This document shows positions 44,540 through 55,604 of a DNA stretch of 64,000 bases, piece by piece. The position numbers and the translations under genes were made by a program. The notes below the pieces were generated by a model. That model did not search any database. It was not told where the DNA came from and worked only from the letters and a program-made list of their open reading frames with translations. Origin of the DNA: Stomoxys calcitrans (taxonomy: Eukaryota; Arthropoda; Insecta; Diptera; Muscidae). Numbering within the stretch: position 1 is the stretch's first letter; every line of letters begins with the position of its first letter. The stretch spans positions 3,038,001-3,102,000 of the forward strand of contig NC_081552.1 of assembly GCF_963082655.1 (NCBI RefSeq), in the 5' to 3' direction.

Positions 44540-45956
44540 ACAAGCAAAAGCGTGCTAAGTTCGACCGGGCCGAATCTTATATACCCTCCACCATGGATCG
44601 CGTTTGTCGAGTTCTCTCCCGGCATCTCTTCTTAGGCAAAAAAAAGATAAAATGGAAGATTGGCCCTGCTGTTAGAGCGATATCAAGATATAGTCCGATT
44701 TGGACCACAATTAAATTATATGTTGTCGACCCGAGTAAAATGTCACCCAATTCGAATAAGAATTGCGCCCTTTGTGGGCTCAAGAAGCAAAATAGAGGAA
44801 TCGATTTATATGGGAGCTGTATCAGGCTATAGACAAAATAGTTAGTGCAAAATTTCATTCCAATCGAATACGAATTGCGCCCTCTAGAGGTTCAAGAAGT
44901 CAAGACCCAACATCGGTTTATATGGCAGCTATATCAGGTTAAGGTCCGATTTGAACCATACCTGGCACAGTTGTTGGATGTCATAACAAAACACGTCGTG
45001 CAAAATTTTATTCTAAAAGGATAAGAATTGCGCCCTCTAGGGGCTCAAGAAGTCAAGACCCAACATTGGTTTATATGGCAGCTATATCAGGTTATGGACC
45101 AATTTGAACCATACTTGGCACAGTTGTTGGATATTAAAACAGAATACATTGTGTTAAAATTCATTCAAATCAGATAAGAAGTGCGCCCTCTAGAGGTTCA
45201 AGAAGTCAAGACCCAAGACGGTTTATATGACAGCTATATTAGGTTATGAACCGATTTGAACCATAATTGGTACAGTTGTTGGATATTAAAACAAAACACG
45301 TTGTGCGAAATTTCATTCCAAACGGATAAAAATTGCGCACTGTAGATGCTCATGAAGTCAAGGCTCAGGATCGGTTCATATGGCAGCTATATCAGGTTAT
45401 GAACCGATCTGAACCATACTTGGCACAGTTGTTGGATATCATAACAAAACACGTCGTGCATTCCAATCAGATAAGAATTGCGCACTCTAGAGGCTCAAGA
45501 AGTCAAGACCCCAGATCGGTTCATATGGCAGCTATATAAAGTTATGAACCGATTTGAACCTTATTTGGCACAGTTGTTGGAAATCATAACATATACTTCG
45601 TGCAAAATTTCATTCTAATAGGATAAGATTTGCGCCCTCTAGAGGCTCAAGAAGTCAAGACCCAAGATCGGTTTATATGGCAGCTATCTAAACATAGACC
45701 GATATGGCCCATTTACAATCCCAACTGACCTACACTAATAAGAAGTATTTATGCAAAATGTCAAGCGGCTAGCTTTACTCCTTCGAAAGTTAACGTGCTT
45801 TCGACAGACAGACGGACATGGCTAGATCGACATAAATTGCCACGACGATCAAGAATATATGTACTTTATGGGGTCTCAGACGAATATTTCGAGTAGTTAC
45901 AAACAGAATGACTATATTAGTATGGGGGTATACTAAATAATTTCGTGGAGGGTATA
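44540..45956 (-). mobile_element. Helentron-like element, family A, full length (1.42 kb)
   Basis: Plus-strand left end ACAAGCAAAAGCGTGC with hairpin TTCGACCGGGCCGAA and TATACCCTCCACCATGG. About seven units with CCCTCTAGAGG and ATATGGCAGCTATATCAGG follow. A short GACAGACGGACATGGCTAGA core (45805) and GTGGAGGGTATA close it. The flanks are A|A, no target duplication. Confidence 0.78.
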
Positions 45957-47265
45957 ATTAAATTGTTTGCACAAATCAGGCACAGTCCATAGTAGAGTAT
46001 GGCCGAGTATCTAAGGTTGTTCCGAGCTAAACCACACCACACTGGTTTATTTACGTTTTTCTTACTGTACATTGCCTTACATTCCTATTTCCATTAAACA
46101 AAATTTTGATTATTTTCCCTACGAAGCGAAAATATGTGGAATGGCCCATATGTTGCCACAGACAATCGGTGAAAGAGTTCACATTTACATATAAAGGACG
46201 TCCATGGAAATTTGTTCACCGATATTTGTTCTATTTAAAAATCAAAAAAAAAAAAAATAAATAAATAAAAAAAAAGGAAGGCAAAACCTATCAACATCAT
46301 CACATTTTTTTTTTTTTTTCAACACAGACAAGCGCCTTCTGAGGCCATTTTTGCCGAGTTGTATTTGTTTGTGTCTGTGACAGACACCCGGAAAATGTAA
46401 AAGGCTCTAAAAAAATGTTAAAAAACCAGAGAAAAAACTTTGTTAATATAATTGTTGTTGTTGGATGAAGGCCTCTTGAATTTCTTACGTGAAACATAGT
46501 TCCAGTTTTCAAACAGGTCCACCATTGCAAGGCAGACATCTTCTTCTGCTTAACTTATTCCTAAGTTTTGTCTTTTTTTTGGAAATTGGAAATCAGTTTT
46601 TGTTGTTTTCCTCGCTGGCTCACGCGTATTTTATTTCGTGTGTTATATTGTGTTAAGTGCCCCTGAAGAAAATGGAACGAGAAGGGGTTGAAAATGACGA
46701 GATTTAACCCATCATAAATTGTAGTTCGTTTTCGGAACTATTTTTAGTTTACTTAGAACTTAAATGGTTTCATTTTGTTCTAGCAGCCACTATAGTCATA
46801 AAGGTCTGACGAGAGGGAGTGGGGAGCCACATCACCACATCATTGAAGATCTCCAAAAAAAAAACAAAAAAGACAAGAAGTTATTATTATAGGCACTCTG
46901 CTCTTTATGATTTCCTTTATCGTCTGACCATAGTTTATGACGACAGATAAGTTCATTTGTTTCGTTTTTTCATACGACGGGTGTTTGTGGAGGGGGGTAA
47001 GAGAGCATTGTTGTAATTACTTTAACAGAATAATTTTTAAATAAATAAAAGACTTTGTGTTTTTTCTCAAATATTGTGGAAGGAAAATTTTGATAACCCC
47101 CAGCTGAAGTAGACAAACCCACAATTGACACAATTTTTGAAAATTAAATTATTGTGATGAGTGGTGTAAGGCGCCCCTGAGGAAATAAAGTAAAGATTAC
47201 TCTTTTGAGTGCCCAGACCTTTGAGGAGGTATGTTTGGCGTGGCTTCTTTTCTTGAAAGTGTAAA
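45957..47265. other. Intergenic DNA, no gene seen
   Basis: AT-rich with poly-A at 46240-46275 and poly-T at 46305-46319. The minus-strand frame at 46300 is driven by low complexity. Nothing recognisable. Confidence 0.4.
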
Positions 47266-47778
47266 ACAAATAAAAGCGTGCTAAGTTCAGCCGGGCCGAA
47301 TCTTATATACCCTCCACCATAGATTGCATTTGTCGAGTTCTTTTCCCGATATCTCCTTTTAGGCAAACAAAGGATAAAAGAAAATAATTGATTCGGACCA
47401 TAATTGAATTGAATGTTGGAGGCCATAGTAGCAGTCATTGTGTAAAATTTCAGCCAATTCAAGTAAAAATTGAGACCTTTAGGGGCTCAAGAAGTAAAAT
47501 AGAGAGATCAGTTTATAGGGGAGCTGTAGCAAGTCATAGACCGATTCAAACCATATTTGATACGTATGTTGAAGGTTATGGGAGAAGGCGTTGTACAAAA
47601 ATTCAGCCAAATCAGATAATAATAACGCCCTCTAGAGGCTCAAGAAGTCAAGATCCCAGATCGGTTTATATGACAGCTATATCAGGTTATGGACCAATTA
47701 AACCCATATTTCGCACAGTTGTTGGAAAATTTCAGCCAAATCGGATAGGAATTGCGCCCTCCAGACGCTCAAGAAGTC
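47266..47778 (-). mobile_element. Helentron-like family A element, truncated
   Basis: Left end CAAATAAAAGCGTGCTAAG, hairpin TTCAGCCGGGCCGAA, TATACCCTCCACCATAG, then three units ending abruptly at AAGAAGTCGG, where LINE-like sequence begins. Confidence 0.68.
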
Positions 47779-47989
47779 GGGTCTGACTACTCGTTCGAGG
47801 ATATCAGCAACCTCTGTTAATCCTTTTTGGACCATAAGCCGAGTCTTCGAGAGATTGAAGACAGGAGGCGAAGACGGTGGATGCACGCAGGATGCAGTTC
47901 ATCCACCTTACTGACACTTTACAATCAAGTCAATATCTATCGACGGTGTACATAGCAGTGTACAAGCAGTCAGAGGGATCCTGATGTTC

Positions 47990-48349
47990 TGGGAATGAAG
48001 ATTCAATGTGGTGTCCGTTGGTCAAAACATGTATTCGAACTGTCGAAGGAAGCATTCAAGTGCTTGGATTTTCTTCAGTGGTGTAAGAAATATTTCACTC
48101 CCTCTGATCTTCTTAATATCTAAACTATGTACATCAGGCCAAAGATGGAATATAACTCGTATAAATGGGCCGGAGCTCCTGGAGCTACTTGACTGTGCCC
48201 AGAGGTTGGCGTTCGTGTTGGTTAGAGATGTTTCCCTTGATTGTCATGGGAAATGTGGGTTATGTGGCAATGTATCCACGAAGTGTGTTCTTTGGAAAAC
48301 AGTCTTCAGATTTCTGACTTGAGGTTGCTTGTCAGAAATACAAGATTTT
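47990..48349 (+). pseudogene. Older LINE remnant, reverse transcriptase C-terminal part, split by the intact LINE
   Basis: The translation reads 'WSKHVFELSKEAFKCLDF' and then YIRPKMEYNSYKWAGA, a conserved region after the reverse transcriptase catalytic core in LINEs of the Jockey/CR1 kind. Two stops and a frameshift are visible. It ends at RNTRF and continues in frame at 51943 once the inserted LINE and one target duplication are removed. Confidence 0.75.
48341..48349. repeat. Target duplication of the intact LINE, left (CAAGATTTT)
   Basis: CAAGATTTT is repeated at 51934-51942 after the (CAA)n tail. One more base (A) also matches but could belong to the tail. Confidence 0.85.
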
Positions 48350-48358
48350 ATATCCCAT

Positions 48359-48416
48359 GGCAGCCGGTTGTACGTACCGGATTGACCCGATGGAATCTTC
48401 ATTGGCAAGGGCTGCC
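48359..48416 (+). promoter_or_regulatory. Structured 5' leader of the LINE (two stem-loops in a closing stem)
   Basis: GGCAGCC (48359-48365) can pair with GGCTGCC (48410-48416). Between them lie hairpins CCGGT/ACCGG (48364-48368 with 48376-48380, 7-nt loop) and CCGATG/CATTGG (48387-48392 with 48400-48405, 7-nt loop). The first hairpin and closing stem share two bases. The same fold is possible in the short element at 36795, where the second stem is fully Watson-Crick. A role in promoter function, translation or recognition by the LINE enzyme is inference. Confidence 0.55.
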
Positions 48417-48481
48417 GCCTCAGTGTACGTGTTCGTCTTTTTTCGTCATGGGAGAGGCACATCCCGGAGTGCCTTCTCCGT

Positions 48482-51400
48482 ATGCTTTTGGTCCGTGCCG
48501 GGATTGAAAAGAACCCCGGACCCTGGTTCTGTTCCGTTTGCCAGAACCGCCTTCATCATCGGTCAGTGTCGGTGAGGTGTAACAGGTGCTTGGAGTGGGT
48601 ACATTTCCGTTCTTGCTCTGGCCTAACTTCGCTACGGGAGTATAGTCATACTGGCTATGTCGCTAGGTGCTGTGCGAACACAGCCAGCAGTGGGTCACAA
48701 GCGTCGCCGTCGTCGCCTTCGGCGTCCTCGTCGTCGGACTATGTGACCCCCCCGACCTCTCCCGTACGGCAATTTATGCAAAGACAGCACCCTAGCCCTA
48801 CTATTGCCAGGCCAGTGTCGGGAAATGTATCGTTCCTGCAGTTAAACTGCAATGGACTGCGAGGCAAGATTGATGAGATTGTGGATTTTATGAGTCGGAA
48901 GAGCATATCGGTCGCAGCGATCCAGGAGACAAAGCTGACTAACACCTGCAGCTTGCACAGTTGTCACGGCTACAATGTGCTACGTAAGGATCGCTCAAGG
49001 AATGGAGGTGGGGGATTGGCCTTCGTTATACACCATTCCGTGCAGTATAGACCTATCTCGCCTGCGCTTGACGCTAGTGACCCATACATGGAATGTATGG
49101 GGGTAGCAGTCAAGTCTGGTACTGCCGAGATAGAGATATACAACGTGTATATACCGCCGGTTGGCAGCTGTGTCCCGATTAATGGCCAGGCCTACAGCCC
49201 CGACATAAGTGGGTTGCTATCTGGCCATAGTCGTCTGGTTCTGGGGGATTTCAATGCACATCACTCGTCATGGCATTCTCCCCTAGGCAACGACCAGCGT
49301 GGCATAGCTTTGGCAGAGCAGATAGATAGCTCCACGTTTTGCACGGAGAATGAGGATGCCCCCACTAGGATTACGAGGAGGTGCAGCAGCTCGCCAGACA
49401 TCTCAATCGCATCCCCTGATCTCCTGAGTGACGTATCCTGGCAAGCCGTCATCTCTTTGGGGTCAGACCACCTCCCCATAATCCTCACCATCGACCGACC
49501 ACCCGACTTCATAACCTCTGAGCGCCGAACGTTCATCAACTATAAGAAGGCCAATTGGACTGGCTTCAGAGAGTATACCAATCACCGCTTCAATGAACTG
49601 CCACCCCCCTCTGATGTGCTTGTGGCCGAGAGGAAATTCCGAGACATCATCAACGCAGCAGCCGCTCGCTTTATACCAGCCGGTCGAATACCGCAAGTGC
49701 GACCCAATTTCCCGGCGCAAGCAGTGGTACTCGCAGACGAGCGTGATGGGATTCGTGCTATGGACCCCGCTAACCCCAGAATCAGCGAGCTGAATCTGGA
49801 AATAAACAGGGTAGTCAACGAACATAAGCGGAATTTGTGGCTGGAACACTTGGAGCAATGTAACTTAGGCACCGGTGCAGGCAAATTGTGGGCCACTGTT
49901 AAGTCTCTCTCGAACCCCGGTAGACGGGACGACAGGACCTCAGTCACTTTTGGCGAGTTAACCGTGACTGATCCGAAGAGATGCGCCAGGTTGTTCAACC
50001 GTCAATTTATCGTGCATCCCGAGAGAGACAGGGCAAGGAGGAGAGCCATTCGCCGTATTCGTGGTCTCCGAGCCGATGAACAGCCATCACAATTTACCGT
50101 GGGCGAAGTTACGAATGTCATCCGTGGCGCCAAATCTTCCAAGGCGTTGGGCCCCGACGGAATCTCTACATTGATGCTGAAGAATCTGGATTTACCTGGA
50201 GTTGAGTACCTTACCACTGTCCTTAACCTGTCATTGAACACTCTTATAGTTCCCGATGTCTGGAAAATGGGCAGAGTGATCCCGCTACTGAAGCCTGGTA
50301 AAGACCCGAGTTTGGGGGAGTCGTACAGACCGATCTCCCTTCTCTCACCAGTGGCTAAGACGCTTGAGGCATTACTCCTCCCGAGCCTCGTAGGAGAATT
50401 TCCATTCGCCGAGCATCAACACGGATTTCGGAGACTGCACAGCACAACAACAGCTTTGCATGCCATCACCACACACATTTGCCGTGGCTTCAATCAACCC
50501 AGGCCATGTGATAGGACGGTCCTCGTGGCATTGGACCTATCGAAGGCATTCGACACGGTCAGCCATGCCAAATTATTTGAGGACATCGCCAACACGTCCC
50601 TCCAGCCAGGCCTTAAACGTTGGGTCGCGAATTATCTGTGTGGCCGCCAGTCATTTGTGGAATTTAGGGATAAGAAGTCAAAACACCGTAGAGTGAAACA
50701 GGGAGTTCCCCAAGGCGGGGTGATATCTCCGGCTCTGTTTAACCTCTACCTTTCCTCCATCCCACCTCCTCCAGACGGCATAGAGATCGTATCATATGCG
50801 GACGACTGTACGATCTTGGGATCAGGCCCCCCACCCATTGATGACATCTGCGATAGGTTGAACGTCTACCTCAACGAGCTTGCCTCATATTTCGCTGCAA
50901 GAAATCTGAAGATATCCGCCACCAAATCTTCAGCCACACTGTTCACTACAAATACGCGTGAGGTGAATTCTGAGCTGACTGTGATGGTCGATGGAGAATT
51001 GATTCCGACCATCAAGTGTCCCAAAATACTTGGCGTCACATTTGACAGCTCCTACACTTTCTCCCCACATGCCACAGCAATCTGCAATAAAGTCAAAAGT
51101 AGAAACAAGGTCCTCAAGTCACTCGCTGGCAGCACTTGGGGTGCAGGCAAAGAAACCTTGTTGACCACGTACAAAGCAATTGGCCGGTCTGTGGTAAGTT
51201 ATGCAGCGCCAGTGTGGTCACGTCAGCTTTGTGACACGCAGTGGAATAATATTCAGATCTGTCAGAATGCCGCCCTCCGAACTGCGACGGGCTGCCTCCT
51301 TAGTTCTCATGTGGACCACCTCCACCAGGAGACAAAGATCCTACCAGTGCGAAGACATAACTACATGCTGTCTAAGCAATACCTTTTGGGCTGTTATCGC

Positions 51401-51901
51401 AGAAATCATCCAAATCATCATCTTGTGGATAGATACCCACCGCCCAGAAGCCTTAAGGTAGATCTACATGATCTAGAGCGTGAGGTCCAGCGCTATAAGA
51501 GAGAACCTCTAGATCAAGCGGCATATCAAGCGGGTCTGAACAACATTCATGCAGACACGGTAGCAGACGCGTTAACTGGCTACCGGGTGAATGTAGTCCT
51601 TGGAGTACGACCGCCACCCATTGCACCCGAAGAAATCGACCTCCCCCGGCAAACCAGAGTGATTCTGGCTCAATTACGTTCCGGCAGATGCAGCCGCCTC
51701 AATTCCCACAGAGCTAGGATTGATGCCGACGTGCAAGATGTATGTCCCGACTGTAACCAGGGACCGCACGATACACGTCACCTGTTTAACTGCCCGGCCA
51801 GACCCACTCGACTCAGACCCAGATCCCTGTGGACGCACCCCATCTTAGTCGCGGAATTCCTGGGTCTTGACACTCAACAGAATCAAGCAGACGAAAGATA
51901 G
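48482..51901 (+). CDS. LINE polyprotein: 2A-like motif, PHD-like finger, APE endonuclease, reverse transcriptase, zinc knuckle (1139 aa)
   Basis: The ATG at 48482 is the first in frame after an upstream TGA near 48384. Residues 6-14 read AGIEKNPGP, a 2A-type ribosome-skipping motif except that the usual Asp is Gly. Residues 17-64 form a Cys/His finger of PHD type (C17, C20, C33, C36, H41, C45, C63, C64). APE endonuclease follows: 'LQLNCNGLRGK' (about 118), IQETK (146), LGDFNAHHSSWHS (about 254) and SDHLPI (about 329). Reverse transcriptase: YRPISLLS (613), LDLSKAFD (about 684), QGVPQGGVISP (about 740), YADD (772-775). A CPDC...HLFNCP knuckle lies near 1090-1106. No RNase H domain is present, which argues against R1/LOA/I. 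The enzyme nicks target DNA and reverse-transcribes the element RNA there. No stop or frameshift; all catalytic motifs are present. Clade (Jockey versus CR1) is uncertain. Confidence 0.92.
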   Translation: MLLVRAGIEKNPGPWFCSVCQNRLHHRSVSVRCNRCLEWVHFRSCSGLTSLREYSHTGYVARCCANTASSGSQASPSSPSASSSSDYVTPPTSPVRQFMQRQHPSPTIARPVSGNVSFLQLNCNGLRGKIDEIVDFMSRKSISVAAIQETKLTNTCSLHSCHGYNVLRKDRSRNGGGGLAFVIHHSVQYRPISPALDASDPYMECMGVAVKSGTAEIEIYNVYIPPVGSCVPINGQAYSPDISGLLSGHSRLVLGDFNAHHSSWHSPLGNDQRGIALAEQIDSSTFCTENEDAPTRITRRCSSSPDISIASPDLLSDVSWQAVISLGSDHLPIILTIDRPPDFITSERRTFINYKKANWTGFREYTNHRFNELPPPSDVLVAERKFRDIINAAAARFIPAGRIPQVRPNFPAQAVVLADERDGIRAMDPANPRISELNLEINRVVNEHKRNLWLEHLEQCNLGTGAGKLWATVKSLSNPGRRDDRTSVTFGELTVTDPKRCARLFNRQFIVHPERDRARRRAIRRIRGLRADEQPSQFTVGEVTNVIRGAKSSKALGPDGISTLMLKNLDLPGVEYLTTVLNLSLNTLIVPDVWKMGRVIPLLKPGKDPSLGESYRPISLLSPVAKTLEALLLPSLVGEFPFAEHQHGFRRLHSTTTALHAITTHICRGFNQPRPCDRTVLVALDLSKAFDTVSHAKLFEDIANTSLQPGLKRWVANYLCGRQSFVEFRDKKSKHRRVKQGVPQGGVISPALFNLYLSSIPPPPDGIEIVSYADDCTILGSGPPPIDDICDRLNVYLNELASYFAARNLKISATKSSATLFTTNTREVNSELTVMVDGELIPTIKCPKILGVTFDSSYTFSPHATAICNKVKSRNKVLKSLAGSTWGAGKETLLTTYKAIGRSVVSYAAPVWSRQLCDTQWNNIQICQNAALRTATGCLLSSHVDHLHQETKILPVRRHNYMLSKQYLLGCYRRNHPNHHLVDRYPPPRSLKVDLHDLEREVQRYKREPLDQAAYQAGLNNIHADTVADALTGYRVNVVLGVRPPPIAPEEIDLPRQTRVILAQLRSGRCSRLNSHRARIDADVQDVCPDCNQGPHDTRHLFNCPARPTRLRPRSLWTHPILVAEFLGLDTQQNQADER

Positions 51902-51942
51902 TACACAATAAACTGCTACAACAACAACAACAACAAGATTTT

Positions 51943-52090
51943 CTAGAAGCGCACACCGGATTGTAATCGATTGGCCAGCTGATCGGACCATGCACTACCG
52001 CGAAAATTCATTTTACGCAACGACGGTTCATATGTGGAATAGACATCCAGCAGATGTCTTTCCCGCTACTTACGACATCCAGAAATGCTA
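51943..52090 (+). pseudogene. Older LINE remnant, C-terminal end
   Basis: It continues the frame of 47990-48349: SRSAHRIVIDWPADRTMHY, then HMWNRHPADVFPATYDIQK and a stop at about 52090. These are the last residues of the host LINE ORF. Confidence 0.75.
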
Positions 52091-52099
52091 AACAAATAT

Positions 52100-52725
52100 C
52101 AATAAAACAATATGGGTATATAATACGGTTATAGACCGATTTGACACAATTTCTGACAGCCATAATAGAACACTATGTGCAAAATTTCAGACAAATCAGA
52201 CGAAAATTGCGGCTTCCAGAGGCTCAACAAGTCAAAACGGGAGATCGGTTTATGTGGGAGCTATATCAGGTTATAGACCGATTTAGACCGTACCTGGCAC
52301 AGTTGTTGGGAGGATGACAGAACACTACATGTAAAATGTCAGCCAAGTCGAATGAAAATTGAGGCTTCCAGGAGCTCAAGTAATCAAATCGGGTGATCGG
52401 CTTATATGGGAGTTATATCTGGTTCTTGACCGATTTGATTCGCAGTTGGCACAGTTGTTGGAAGTCATGACAGAACACTACATGTAAAATTTCAGTCAAA
52501 TTGGATGAAAATTGTGGTTTCCAGGTGCTTAAGAAGGTTCTTGACCGATTTTGGCCGTATAGCAGCTATATCCAAATTTGAACCAATATGGCCCATTTGC
52601 AATCTCAAACGACCTACATAAATATTAATTATCTGTGCAAAATTTCAAGCGGCTAGCTTAACGCGTTCGACCGCTATCGTGATTTCCACAGACGAAAGGA
52701 CATGGCTAGATCGACTCAGGACGTC
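52100..52725 (-). mobile_element. Helentron-like element remnant (A/A' units)
   Basis: Three units with GGAGCTATATCAGGTTATAG and GGCACAGTTGTTGG are followed by ACATGGCTAGATCGACTC (52690). Both termini are missing. Confidence 0.6.
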
Positions 52726-53085
52726 GAGAGGAGGCTATATCTAATTCTGAAGCAATTTTGATGGACCTCGGCGGATGTATCCAGATAGATTATTAAAATT
52801 CCTGTATCAAATTTTGAGCAAACCAAATATGTTCAAAATTTTATAACTACGGTAAACAAATGACAACAAATTACCCAAAATCTGGGGACCATATATATGG
52901 GAGCTGTATCTAAATCTGAACGGATTTCGACCAAACTTTATGGATATTGTGGAAGTCGTCGAGGAAACCGTTGTACAATATTTTGCGAAGATTGGTCAAT
53001 AAATGCGCTTGCAGTGGGTCTAGGAGTGAAAATCGGACGAAATACATATATATATGAGACCTATATCAGTTTGGGTTTTTTTTGC
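52726..53085 (-). mobile_element. Helentron-like family B remnant
   Basis: Diverged units with ATATGGGAGCTGTATCTAAA (52896) and ATGAGACCTATATCAG. No termini are recognisable. Confidence 0.45.
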
Positions 53086-53104
53086 ATTGGGACCTTATTT
53101 CAAA

Positions 53105-53277
53105 CCGCCGTCGTTTTCAGCAAACAACAGACTTTCCAGCATAAGCCTACTGTTCTAAAATTGCAAAACTGCTGTTGTCATAGCAGAACTACTGCTGCAA
53201 TAGCAGCAAAATTAACTACCAACAATCAGCAGATACAGCTTGCTATTTTCAGCAGACTATTTTCTATGAGTGTCTAT
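53105..53277. mobile_element. GCTG/CAGC-rich foldback element, copy 4
   Basis: Words such as TTTTCAGCAAACAACAG and TGCTATTTTCAGCAGAC lead to ...TTTTCTATGAGTGT, the inverse of the TACACTCATAG end seen at 28861. The left terminus is not clear. Confidence 0.5.
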
Positions 53278-55604
53278 GAGTATTGGTCGACCTTCCTTTT
53301 CGTTCCACGGCACTAAATGCTCGTTTCCACTCCACTCGCGTTTTACACGGATCACTTTTTTAGGAAAGGCTGACTCTCAGTGCCAGACTGTCCGTTCTTT
53401 AAACACATTTAGCCTTACTTTGGGCTGACCAGATGTTTGGTCCCTGCATTCCAGCATGGTTTGAGACTTTACCACGCTGGGTGTTTGATTAATGCAACAG
53501 TGGCATTTGTCCGTCTGTTCATAGAACTTTCTGAGTTGGTGCGACTCGCAATTGTTGTGTGCCGAAGGGGAGAAGTAATTGTTAAGGAAAGATCCTGGAA
53601 CCGACTGGAATTAGGACCATGGTATAACTCTTCATCAGAACCAATATGATTAATGTCCACAGACCACTAATACAAGTTTTTACGTATTTAGTAAGAATTT
53701 GGCATGAGAAATTTACATACAAACCATACAATTTATAGTTGCTAGAATTCAAATATGTTATCATATCAGTGATATAAACTCTTGAGAAGATATTTTATAT
53801 TAGCAGTTGGGTTAAAGGGTCATCTTATACACTTTACGAATGCTGGCAAACAACGTTCAACTGACCTTGAGTTGCTTAATATCTTCTCAAGCATGAAATT
53901 GATTTTCAGACATCTCTCTCAGATTTGATGGGCTAAGCCAAATTCCAGGCTCATTAAGGACTTTTTGAAATTTAAGACCATATATGTACGTACCCAAAAT
54001 ATAAAAGAATGTGTGTGTGTGAACTATTGACAGACAAAAAAAAACCAAAAACGTTTAGCTCAGATTTAATGCAATCTTAAGCTTGAAAAATTCCATGCCA
54101 ATGTAATGCATACCTCAAGCTTGAATTCTTGCCGTCAACACCGACTCGGCTTCATCTTTAACAATTTACTCAACAACGGCAAAGGCAAGAAAAGGAGCAA
54201 AAGGATCCCAACCATGCCATGCCATACCATGCTGTTTGGTGGTGATGATGATCACCTTAATGGTCTCAAATGTGACGAAGTAACTAATTTGGGTTTGGTT
54301 TCATTGTCGTTCACAACCGCCTTTCCCAGCTAAGAGTTTACCTTGGCTGCTCTGTGTGTGAGACTAGGTAGGCAGCCATTCATACGTGGCAGCCTCAGCA
54401 ACGACAAACGACATACAATGCACGTCCGTATGTCTTTGGATGGATGTGAATGTGGGGATGGATGTAAGTTTCCCTTAATTACCGCATACGAAATGTTTTT
54501 ATTGTCGCCAAACATATGTGACATTTTTATTGTTGTCTTAATCAAGGTGTAAAATCTGGGATTTGATGGTGGTGGCAGGCAAAAAAAAAGCCACAACAAA
54601 AAATATGCCAAAGAGCGCCACATAGCTGTCCTGGGAGCACCTTCACACTGCTAACAGCCGGCCGACACACACACACACACACACACTCACATTAATTCCC
54701 ATAGTTATAAATGCAAAGTGCAGAAGGACTTGGGAGTTTAAACCATAAATATGCAGATGCATCTAGTTAAACTGGGATTTAAGCATGCTGATTAAGTGTT
54801 TATAGTGCCTCACCATACTGGGATATGCCAGTTGGCCATCACTCCCCCTTGGGGAAAAACTACAACATTAACATCAACAACATTTCAGCTAAAGCAGCAG
54901 CAGCAGCAGAAACAGCAGCACTTAGCATAGAAAAACAATAACTCTTTCAACAATTGCCACTACTTAAGGTGATTGTTTAAGCTTTTTCTGTAGCTTAAGA
55001 GCAGTGTTGTGTTTTTTTTTTTTTTTTATTTTGCAGGGGTGGGGTTGTTATTTTTAGACGTTTTGTGTTGTATTTTGTCTGTTATTCTAAAGTACGGATT
55101 TGCTTGAGTGGTTTCAAGCGCTGACACACCGCACAGCTGGAATATCCCCTTTCTCCCAGCCACTACCCAACAATGTAAGGGGTAGCAGGGAGCGGTCCTG
55201 CTTACGAAAAGTATGCAACATGTGTTTTTGCATTGTTATAATAACAGAGCCATTTTTCGTTGGCTTTTTTGCTCTGTTCTGCTGGGCTCCTTCATGTATT
55301 TGGGCCTTGATTTAGCTGTATTTAGCATTTGCTACAAATCTCACCAAGACAATGTACCACCACAAAGGAGGCGAAAAGCACACAACAACAACAACAACAA
55401 AAACGCCACAAAATGTTTATTTCTTCAAATGTCTACATTTTTGTGCGAATAGATTAAGATTTGATAACCAACAGAGTGTTGTAAGACATACACTTGGAAA
55501 AAATCTTCATACTAAATGGTAGTGTAGTGCCAGTCTGACACACCTAAAACAAGATGCGACTCTTAGGCTGGAATCTTGCTGTGGATCTCGTTCACCGTTC
55601 ACAT
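53278..55604. other. Intergenic DNA with microsatellites
   Basis: (AC)n lies at 54665-54688, CAGCAGCAG near 54895-54920, poly-T at 55012-55027 and ACAACAACAACAAC near 55382. I see no conserved coding frame on either strand. Confidence 0.45.

Larger units (their letters stand above)
48350..51933 (+). mobile_element. Intact Jockey/CR1-type LINE (3.58 kb)
   Basis: It has a 132-nt leader, one uninterrupted 1139-codon ORF and a short 3' end finishing in GCTACAACAACAACAACAA. It is bounded by a 9-bp target duplication. The host LINE frame is restored by its removal. There is no separate gag-like ORF1. The open frame, duplication and clean tail indicate a recent insertion that may be capable of movement. 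Confidence 0.88.

Noticed and set aside
48359..48416. HDV-like ribozyme in the LINE leader
   Set aside because: The GGCAGCC/GGCTGCC strands are about 44 nt apart with two hairpins between them, and I cannot place P1.1, P4 and the catalytic C in the required order. A covariance search would decide.
48241..48507. ORF1 (gag-like) of the intact LINE
   Set aside because: It spans the junction between the older LINE and the new LINE's leader, has no zinc knuckle or RRM, and ends shortly after the 2A region in another frame.
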